Assembly (NCBI GenBank): GCA_019634415.1 | Contig: JAHQVJ010000005.1 | Coordinates: 25,955 to 89,954, forward strand | From: Myxococcales bacterium | GTDB taxonomy: Bacteria; Myxococcota_A; UBA796; GCA-2862545 | Length of the DNA stretch: 64,000 bases | Direction: 5' to 3' | Part shown: piece after piece, positions 46,389-53,033 of the stretch | Numbering within the stretch: position 1 is the first letter of the stretch | Layout of the letters: each line of letters begins with the position of its first letter | Translations under genes and position numbers: made by a program | Notes under the pieces: model-generated | The model's database searches: none | Told to the model about the DNA's origin: nothing | Seen by the model: only the letters and a program-made list of their open reading frames with translations

Positions 46389-47935
46389 TCGTCACCTCCT
46401 GCGTTCACCAGATCCCACCAGGCGACCTCGGGCGTGCGGATCACGTTGGAGCCGCAGTGCACCTCCCCCAGCGCCAGGTGGTAGGTGACCCAGTCGTCGA
46501 GGAAGTGCAGCTCGATGTCGGCGGGCATGCGCGCCGCCACCTCGGCGATGAAGGGATCCTCGGCTTGGTTTCCGAGATCCGTGCGCGTGAACGGATCGGG
46601 CATGAACACCTTGGGAGCGGAGCCAGCCTCGTTGCTCACCACCAGGTTCGCCATGCCGGGCACCAGCGCGGCGGCGGTGCCACCGCAGTACCCGACCTGC
46701 TCGAACAGCCCGGGGATCATGACGATCTCCTCGGGCTGTAGACCCAGCTCGCTGATCAGGCCATCGAGGATGGGGTCGAGGTAGGTCCGCTGCACGCCGT
46801 CGTTGAACTGCTGCAAGCCCGCGTCGTCCAGGATCTGCCCCACGTCGTCGTAGTCGTGGTTCTGTCGACCCGCCCAGCGCGGCAGCTCGGTGGCGGGGTC
46901 CATCGATGCGAACAGATCCCAGCCGAGCGTGGTGTCGGTGTAGATCATCCGGAAGCCACGAGGGGCCGTGGCGTCGGGCACGAAGCTCATGAACTCGTCG
47001 ACGTGGCCCACACACAGCCAGCTGGTGTCGATCTGGAAGGGATCCTGCAGCTCCTGCTCCTCGAGCTTGTCGAAGAGCACCTGATCGTTGGGCGCATAGC
47101 CGGGGATGGCACCGTAGTAGATGCGGCCCAGCGGGTAGCCCTCGATGGGTGGCGTGATCTCCAGGTTGCCGAAGGAGTCCAGCGTGTTGGCGAAGCCCTC
47201 TCCCCAGGTGAGCACGGCGAAGTCGTTGCCCTGCAGGACGTCCTCGGGCATGTCGTCCAGGCCGCGATCGCGGATGGAGTCGATGGCCACGTCCATGCGC
47301 ACACCGTCGTGGCCCACGGCCCAGGCGAGCTCGATCTCGTCCTGCAGCCACACGTCGCCGCCGTAGTCGTCGCCCTCCACCACCTGGAAGTGGTTGCCCA
47401 GCGCGTCCTCGTAGCCGTTGATCATGCCGGGGTTGGCCCAGGGTCCGCCCACCTCGACGGCCATCACCAGCTCGCTCGGGAGCAGGTGGTGGTTGAGGAA
47501 CAGCGGTGACGACTCCAGCACGATCTCCGTGGTGCTGACCACGTTGAGGTACCAATCGAGCTCCTCCACCACGAGCGTGGTGGACCTGGCGAAGTCCCCG
47601 AACTCGGCGGCCAGCTCGAGCGGGCCGGACTTCTCGACGAGCGCTTCCTCGGTGCCCTGATCCAGGAGCACCTCCTCGCCCTGCCAGACGCGCACGAACC
47701 GCCGGGGCGTCTGGAGCGTCAGCCGCCACCAGTTCGTCCGAATGCCCGTGTTGGAAGCGACCTCGAAGAACACCTTGTCGTCGTCGTCGGCCTGCTCCCG
47801 CGAGAACGGAACCCGGTCCACGTTCGGCACACCGATGACCCGCGTCGGGGCCTCCACCGCTGGAATCACGTCGGAGGCGCCACCACTGCAGCCCACCAGG
47901 AACCCTGCCATCCACCAAACTGTCGGTTTGACCAC
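46385..47935 (-). CDS. lipoprotein protein-arginine deiminase (PAD family)
   Basis: A 516-residue lipoprotein; GTG at 47935 has GGAGG 4 bases before it, and the signal is WWMAGFLVGC (lipid Cys about 16). The catalytic half matches animal-type PAD, which converts peptidyl-arginine to citrulline using calcium. It carries VWLQDEIEL (Asp about 199, PAD4 D350), SWLCVGHVDEFMSFVP (His 311 and Asp 313, PAD4 H471/D473) and GEVHCGSNVIRTP (Cys 494, PAD4 C645). Additional acidic patches could bind calcium. It is exported, unlike the animal enzymes. The earlier GTG at 47953 is less likely. Its targets are unknown. Confidence 0.92.
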   Translation of the reverse strand: MVKPTVWWMAGFLVGCSGGASDVIPAVEAPTRVIGVPNVDRVPFSREQADDDDKVFFEVASNTGIRTNWWRLTLQTPRRFVRVWQGEEVLLDQGTEEALVEKSGPLELAAEFGDFARSTTLVVEELDWYLNVVSTTEIVLESSPLFLNHHLLPSELVMAVEVGGPWANPGMINGYEDALGNHFQVVEGDDYGGDVWLQDEIELAWAVGHDGVRMDVAIDSIRDRGLDDMPEDVLQGNDFAVLTWGEGFANTLDSFGNLEITPPIEGYPLGRIYYGAIPGYAPNDQVLFDKLEEQELQDPFQIDTSWLCVGHVDEFMSFVPDATAPRGFRMIYTDTTLGWDLFASMDPATELPRWAGRQNHDYDDVGQILDDAGLQQFNDGVQRTYLDPILDGLISELGLQPEEIVMIPGLFEQVGYCGGTAAALVPGMANLVVSNEAGSAPKVFMPDPFTRTDLGNQAEDPFIAEVAARMPADIELHFLDDWVTYHLALGEVHCGSNVIRTPEVAWWDLVNAGGDE

Positions 47936-47962
47936 CCGCCCTCCGCAGAACACTCTAGACGA

Positions 47963-50410
47963 TCAGCGCATCGTTTCGTCCCTGACCACCTTGGCCAGCG
48001 TTCGTTGCACGTCTTGGCGCACCAGCCGCCACGGACCCTTCACCCGGCGTGCAGGAGGAAGGCTCCGCAGCACCCGCAGGCCATAGCGACGGTCGTGCAG
48101 CCGCCGATCGAGGAGCAGCACGACGCCGCGGTCCGCCCGTGACCGGATCAGCCGCCCGTACCCCTGGCGCAGCTTGAGGATCGCTTCTGGAAGGGCCACC
48201 TCGTGGAACGGATCTCGCCCCAGCGCCACCAGTCGCTCGTGCCGCGCCTCGAGCAGCGGCTCCGTGGGCACCCGGAAGGGCATCCGTGGGATCACCACCA
48301 GCCGCAGTCCGTCTCCGCGAACGCTCACCCCCTCCCAGAAGGAGTCCGTGCCCACGAGCACCGCCCTCGGGTCGTTGCGAAAGCGCTCGAGCAGCACGCC
48401 ACGCCCCAAGGTGCCCTGGGCGAGCACCGCGCGGCCCCCCTCGGACCGAAGGGCGGCGGCGTAGTGCTTCACGGCGGCGTGCGACGTGCAGAGCACGAAG
48501 GCCCCTCCGTCCGACAGCGCCACGGCGTCCGTGATCACCTCGGTGGTGGCGCCGAGGTAGCGAGCGTCGTCGGGGGGCGGCAGGTCTCGAGGCAAGCCCA
48601 GAACGGCCTGAGCCGCGTGGTCGAAGGGTGAGTCGAAGATGGCCTCGTCCACCTGCTCCGACGTGTCGAGCCCCACCCGACGCTTGAGGTACGCAAAGGA
48701 GCCGTTCACGGTCAGGGTGGCGGAGGTCCCCGCCACGCCGCCGATCACCCGCCACAGGATCCGGCGCAGCACCGGTGCAGTGTCGATGGGTGCACTGCAC
48801 AGCGCGGCGTGCGACGGCTCGCTGCTGCGGCCCCGCGTCCGGCGACCGGGCTCGGTCCAGCGGCAGCGCTGTGCCTGGTCGTCGAGGAAGGTGTTGGCGA
48901 TGCCCTGATGCGCCACCAGGCGGCGACGCGCCCGCCGGATGTCCAGCACGGGCTGCGCCTTGTCTTCGGGGATTGGACCGTCCGGGAGGGCCTGGTCGAT
49001 GTGCTCGAGGATCTCCACCGTGCGCCGCAGGCCATCGGCGAGGTGACGCACGGTGGGCACCACGTCGAGGCGCCAGGCCTCCGTCTGCTCCACGGCTGCG
49101 GTGATGCGCACCGCGGGCTCCTTCGCCAGCAGCGTCTCACCGACGTGCACCAGGGCGTCCTGCGACTCCCCCATCAGCTGCTCCACGCGCTGGTCCGCCT
49201 CGCTCGCCAGCGCGCTCAGCTCACCGGTGGGATCCGAGTGCAGGCGCACCAGGCGGGTGAGCGCGCCCGCGCGGCGCTTGGTGTCGCGCAGTCCGAACAG
49301 CGCCCGCCGGATCCCCACCCACGACAGCCGCTCGGTGGCCACGCCCGTGGCCGCGTCCTCCAGGTGGTGGGCCTCGTCGATCACCACGCGGTCGTAGCGA
49401 GGGAGGAAGCCCCGGCCGACCTCCTCGCGCAGCGCCAGATCGGTGAGCAGGAGCGCGTGGTTCACCACGATGACGTGGGCCGCTGACGCCTGTCTGCGGG
49501 CGCGGTAGTAGTGGCACTCGGAGTAGTGCGGACAGCGGACCGACAGGGTGAGGTCGCCGTCCGACAGCACGCGGTCCCACAGCTCGGGCTCCACCGGAAA
49601 GCCGAGATCGGAGCGAGAGCCGTCGCGGGTGTGCTTCGACCAGTCCGCTAGCGCCTCGATCTGGGCATCACCGTCGTCGCCGAGCAGGTTCCCCTCGGCG
49701 CGGACCAGCTCCAGGCGGCGCTTGCACAGGTAGTTGTTGCGCCCCTGGAGCACGGCCGTGCGCACCTCGATGCCGCCGGCCGCGAGCAGTGGCAGATCGG
49801 CCGTCAGCAGCTGGCCCTGCAGAGCCTTGGTGAAGGTGCTCACCACCACCTTCGTGTCGTTGGCCAGCGCCCACAGCGCTGCCGGGACCAGGTAGGCCAG
49901 CGACTTGCCGGTACCGGTGCCGGCCTCGCAGAGCAGGGGCCGATCCTCCTGCAGGCACGCTGCCACCCGCCGCGCCATGTCGAGCTGCTGCGGCCGTGCC
50001 TCCCAGCCGTCCAGCGCCTGGGGGAGGCCCTCGTGGAAGAAGCGCCACAGCGCGTCGTCGCTCACCGGCGCCACGCGCTGCACGAAGGGCTCCACCACCC
50101 AGTTGTCTCGCTGCACGTCGTTGTCGACGATCACCACGCCCACCCCGTCCTCGCCGTACATCGAGGCCAGCGCCAGATCGGGCTGGGACGGCCCGATGTT
50201 GCCCGAGGGATGGTTGTGGATCACCACCTGGCCCGCGCGTGGACGGTCCAGCAAGGCGGGCACGCTGTCGACGGTACCGCGACAGGTCACCGTGATTCCC
50301 ACCACCGTGCCTCGGTCCACGTCGCCGATGGCGAACACCTCCACGCCGCCGGCTTCGGCAATGGCCCGGCGCAGGTGCTCGGCGGTGGGTGGATCGAACC
50401 GGAGGGGCAT
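47963..50410 (-). CDS. dinG: DinG-type DNA helicase with N-terminal RadC-like JAB domain
   Basis: The 815-residue protein is a fusion. Residues about 1-110 form a RadC/JAB domain with an intact JAMM-type metal motif (VVIHNHPSGNIGPSQPDL). Residues about 140-800 are an XPD/DinG superfamily 2 helicase: LLCEAGTGTGKSLAYLVPA (Walker A), VVIDEAHHLED (DEAH), VLGTDSFWEGVSV-like motif V (VLVGTDSFWEGVSVRGDGL), and GYGRLIRSRADRGVVLLLD (motif VI). Only three cysteines (NYLC, RCPHYSEC) are visible where iron-sulfur helicases usually have four. It should unwind R-loops or forked DNA. Confidence 0.9.
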   Translation of the reverse strand: MPLRFDPPTAEHLRRAIAEAGGVEVFAIGDVDRGTVVGITVTCRGTVDSVPALLDRPRAGQVVIHNHPSGNIGPSQPDLALASMYGEDGVGVVIVDNDVQRDNWVVEPFVQRVAPVSDDALWRFFHEGLPQALDGWEARPQQLDMARRVAACLQEDRPLLCEAGTGTGKSLAYLVPAALWALANDTKVVVSTFTKALQGQLLTADLPLLAAGGIEVRTAVLQGRNNYLCKRRLELVRAEGNLLGDDGDAQIEALADWSKHTRDGSRSDLGFPVEPELWDRVLSDGDLTLSVRCPHYSECHYYRARRQASAAHVIVVNHALLLTDLALREEVGRGFLPRYDRVVIDEAHHLEDAATGVATERLSWVGIRRALFGLRDTKRRAGALTRLVRLHSDPTGELSALASEADQRVEQLMGESQDALVHVGETLLAKEPAVRITAAVEQTEAWRLDVVPTVRHLADGLRRTVEILEHIDQALPDGPIPEDKAQPVLDIRRARRRLVAHQGIANTFLDDQAQRCRWTEPGRRTRGRSSEPSHAALCSAPIDTAPVLRRILWRVIGGVAGTSATLTVNGSFAYLKRRVGLDTSEQVDEAIFDSPFDHAAQAVLGLPRDLPPPDDARYLGATTEVITDAVALSDGGAFVLCTSHAAVKHYAAALRSEGGRAVLAQGTLGRGVLLERFRNDPRAVLVGTDSFWEGVSVRGDGLRLVVIPRMPFRVPTEPLLEARHERLVALGRDPFHEVALPEAILKLRQGYGRLIRSRADRGVVLLLDRRLHDRRYGLRVLRSLPPARRVKGPWRLVRQDVQRTLAKVVRDETMR

Positions 50411-50453
50411 CGCAGGCAGGTAACGGATAGGCGAGCCGCCTTGCGGAGATCGA

Positions 50454-51251
50454 ATGGCGGTGGAGACCTTCGAGCTGTCGTTGTCGCGACACGCCTTTTC
50501 CCCCCGCGACGCGGCGCGTGCCGGCGACGTGTGGCGGCTCTTCCAGGACGCCGCGGTGATCGGATCGTCGCGACGGGGCTGGCCGCCCCAGCGCTACCGC
50601 GAGGCCCGCAGCGCCTTCGTGGTGCGCTCCATGGTGGTGAGCCACCACCGCGAGGCCGCCTTCGGCCAGCCGATCACCGCCCGCACGTGGGTGAGCACGT
50701 TCCAGCGCGACATGTTCTCCAACCGCCAGATCCGGCTCTTGGTGGCAGGCGAGCCCATGGCGAGCACCACCCAGCGCTGGGTGCACGTGCGCCAGCCAGA
50801 TCTGAAGCCGGTGCGCGCCGTGGCCGCCCTGCGCGACGCCTTCGGACTTCAGGACATCGACCCCGACGTGGAGCTACCGGCCTTCCGCCCCGCCGAGGGC
50901 CCCACCTTCACCTGGTCCTTCGACGTGTGGCACACCTGGATGGACCCGCTCGATCACGCCAACCACCCCGCCTACGTGGAGTGGGCGGAGGAGGCGCTGG
51001 CGCAGCGGGTGGTGCAGGTGGGACGAGACCCGCATCAGGTCATGGCCATCGCGGAGCGGGTGATCTTCCGCTCCGGGGTGCGCGCTGGTGAGCGCGTCAC
51101 CGTGACCACGACCCTCATGGGCCTCACCGAGGACGGCGCCGCCGTCACCCGGCACGAGATCCGCGGCTCGGACGACCGGCTGTGCGCAGACGCCATCCTG
51201 GTCCGCATCCTCTTCGACGATCCCGAGGCGCTGGCTGCCCTGCTGACCTGA
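50454..51251 (+). CDS. acyl-ACP thioesterase (double hot-dog)
   Basis: A 265-residue FatA/FatB-like thioesterase that releases fatty acids from ACP. Two hot-dog halves are visible: SLSRHAFSPRDAARAGDVWRLFQDAA at the front, and TWMDPLDHANHPAYVEWAEEAL starting the second half near residue 160, with the Asp-x-x-x-His/Asn pattern of the family active site. GGAG lies 6 bases before ATG 50454. It diverges from dinG. A strong hairpin follows the stop. Confidence 0.85.
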   Translation: MAVETFELSLSRHAFSPRDAARAGDVWRLFQDAAVIGSSRRGWPPQRYREARSAFVVRSMVVSHHREAAFGQPITARTWVSTFQRDMFSNRQIRLLVAGEPMASTTQRWVHVRQPDLKPVRAVAALRDAFGLQDIDPDVELPAFRPAEGPTFTWSFDVWHTWMDPLDHANHPAYVEWAEEALAQRVVQVGRDPHQVMAIAERVIFRSGVRAGERVTVTTTLMGLTEDGAAVTRHEIRGSDDRLCADAILVRILFDDPEALAALLT

Positions 51252-51281
51252 CCAGGGCTTCGCGCCACCCACAGGTACCGT

Positions 51282-51326
51282 CGGCAAGGGGCTGAACAGC
51301 GCACGAAGTGCGCCAGCTCCTTGCCG
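51282..51326. terminator. strong two-tier hairpin between convergent genes
   Basis: CGGCAAGGGGCT (51282-51293) pairs with AGCTCCTTGCCG (51315-51326) with one mismatch; inside it GCGCAC pairs with GTGCGC around a GAA loop. It sits between the thioesterase and copper-oxidase genes, which converge. No T-tract follows, so termination is inferred from position and stem strength; it could also be a REP-like element. Confidence 0.5.
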
Positions 51327-51369
51327 GCGTTCCGTAGACGGCGACCGAGAAGCCCGGTCACGGGGAGGG

Positions 51370-52773
51370 CTAAGGCTTCAGGACGAAGCCCAGGATCGCC
51401 ATGCACATCTCGTCGCCCGTCTCCTCGCCCCACCCCACGTCGGTGGGCTCGGTGGTGCCCCGCGCCTCCATGTGCAGCGGCAGAAACGGGTTGCTCGGCG
51501 AGTTGTCGTAGGTGCACTCCACCTCGATCCGGTCGGAGCGCCGGAAGATCGGTAGGTCGTCCACGTCGGCGTCGTAGAAGTAGCCCTGCTGATAGTCGAA
51601 GCGGTAGTTCGGGCTGTGCACCAGGCACTGCTCGCCCTTGTCGCCCTGGTCCAGGGTCACCTTCATCTCGGTGCCCAGGTAGTGCATGTGGGGTCCGACG
51701 GTGAAGATGGCCATCTCGTCGGGGAACAGGAAGCCTGGGAGCCAAAGCCGATGGCTCTCCTTGTGGGCCTTGGCGCCGGCAGGGATCTCGAAGTTGCCCG
51801 ACTGCGAGATGGCCCCGAAGGGCAGATCGGCGAGCCAGAACGTGGCCTCGTACTTGGGCTGCTCCGTGCTCCACTGCAGCTGGATGGAAGAGCGGTCCAG
51901 CTCCCGGGTGGTGCCCGTCGGGTGGTAGTGGATGTTGAGGACGAGGCTTCCACCCGCCTTCAAGGGCACGCCGGTGTTTCGCGGCATGATCGCGGGGTTG
52001 GCGCCCGGCGTCCAGGCGCCCACCAGCTCCGTGGGGAAGATGTCGGGGAAGCCCGTACACTCGTAGCTACCGTCCGCCCCCGCCTGATCGGCGGACTGAT
52101 CCTCCGGATCGTTCCACACGAGCACGTGGTGCACCACGGCCTCGTTGTCGGGGATTACCTGGAGCCCCGTCAGCCACACGTCCTGCTCGAGCTGCAGCGG
52201 CACGCGGAAGCACTGATAGATGTCGCGATCGCCGTCGATCTCGAAGGCTTCCTGCAGCTGCAGCTCGCTGTCCACGTCCTGCAGATCTCCCGCCACCCGC
52301 AGCGGCGCGGGGGCGGCGTTGTCGGGGTCGCCCTCGGGCATGTCGGCAGCCACCCAGGCACTGAACATGGCCTTCTCGTCGTCCGACAGCCGCACGTCGT
52401 CCTTGATGGGGGCGGGCATGGCGCAGTCGTCTTCGCTGATGTGCACGGGCGGCATGCGGCCGCTCGTGATGGCGTCGTCCATGGCGAAGCCCCAGGTCAG
52501 GGCTTCGTCGTAGGTCTCGATGGAGAAGGGCCCGATCCCGCCGGTGACGTGGCAGGCCCCGCAGCGATCGGCCACGAGTGGTGCGATGTCTTGGTACCAG
52601 GTGGGCGGCTGTCCGTTGGTGCCGGTGCCTGGGCCCGTCCCGGTGGGACCGGTTGGGTTGCCCGTGGGCTGCTGGGTGGGATCGCCGGTGCCGTCGGGAT
52701 CCCCGTCGGGCGCGGAGCCGGGAACACAGCCGGTGGTCAGAAGTAGAACGGTCGCGGAGAAGACGCGAAGCAT
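51370..52773 (-). CDS. lipoprotein cytochrome c / PHM-type copper monooxygenase
   Basis: A 467-residue lipoprotein (lipid Cys 16). After a Gly/Thr/Pro linker it has a haem-c motif RCGACH at about 71-75, then a copper type II, ascorbate-dependent monooxygenase fold. All six copper ligands of mammalian PHM have counterparts: HH at 215-216 (VVHHVLVW), H282 (LNIHYHP), HMH at 362-364 (GPHMHYLG), and Met about 456 in GDEMC (PHM M314 lies in SDEMC). The haem could replace ascorbate as electron donor. ATG 52773 is preceded by a G-rich stretch. Confidence 0.88.
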   Translation of the reverse strand: MLRVFSATVLLLTTGCVPGSAPDGDPDGTGDPTQQPTGNPTGPTGTGPGTGTNGQPPTWYQDIAPLVADRCGACHVTGGIGPFSIETYDEALTWGFAMDDAITSGRMPPVHISEDDCAMPAPIKDDVRLSDDEKAMFSAWVAADMPEGDPDNAAPAPLRVAGDLQDVDSELQLQEAFEIDGDRDIYQCFRVPLQLEQDVWLTGLQVIPDNEAVVHHVLVWNDPEDQSADQAGADGSYECTGFPDIFPTELVGAWTPGANPAIMPRNTGVPLKAGGSLVLNIHYHPTGTTRELDRSSIQLQWSTEQPKYEATFWLADLPFGAISQSGNFEIPAGAKAHKESHRLWLPGFLFPDEMAIFTVGPHMHYLGTEMKVTLDQGDKGEQCLVHSPNYRFDYQQGYFYDADVDDLPIFRRSDRIEVECTYDNSPSNPFLPLHMEARGTTEPTDVGWGEETGDEMCMAILGFVLKP

Positions 52774-52883
52774 AGGCCCCCCTGTCGTCGGCAGACAGGG
52801 TACCACCGAGCGCAGCGAGCCCAACCTTCGAGCCTCCCCCTCGTCGTCGATGCGGGGACCCACCGTCGGAAGTGATCCTCCTC

Positions 52884-52896
52884 GTGCATATTGCAC
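52884..52896. promoter_or_regulatory. putative operator GTGCA-TAT-TGCAC (distal copy)
   Basis: Perfect inverted repeat followed by GA and overlapping a second palindrome (GCACGATCGTGC), which gives three half-sites in a row. The centre lies 63 bases from the second copy, about six helical turns, so both copies face the same side of DNA. Confidence 0.5.
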
Positions 52897-52946
52897 GATC
52901 GTGCCGCGCGATCGAGCACGATGCGGTAGCCACTGGGCCCAGCACT

Positions 52947-52959
52947 GTGCACATTGCAC
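52947..52959. promoter_or_regulatory. putative operator GTGCA-CAT-TGCAC (proximal copy)
   Basis: Second copy of the inverted repeat, 75 bases before the beta-helix start codon, also followed by GA. With the copy at 23871 the three sites share GTGCAnnTTGCACrA. Confidence 0.5.
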
Positions 52960-53033
52960 GACCACTCCACATGAGCCTCGCCCTCGTCGAACGACCTCTA
53001 GGTTGGACTCCCCCCAATCGGCAGGGAGGTTCC

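Larger units (their letters stand above)
52774..53033. promoter_or_regulatory. divergent intergenic region with duplicated operator-like sites
   Basis: At 260 bases this is the largest non-coding gap in the window. It separates the copper monooxygenase (leftward) and beta-helix (rightward) genes, and holds two copies of GTGCA-N3-TGCAC (listed separately) plus a 12-bp perfect palindrome GCACGATCGTGC at 52893-52904 that overlaps the first copy. No clear -35/-10 pair was identified. Confidence 0.5.

Noticed and set aside
51252..51369. Possible tRNA in the hairpin-rich gap
   Set aside because: The stems form one nested hairpin, with no cloverleaf, T-loop (GTTCRANNC) or CCA end.
52872..53033. N-terminal extension of the beta-helix protein
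   Set aside because: The 54 extra residues contain no signal peptide and cover the operator-like repeats; ATG 53034 has GGAGG and a signal sequence.
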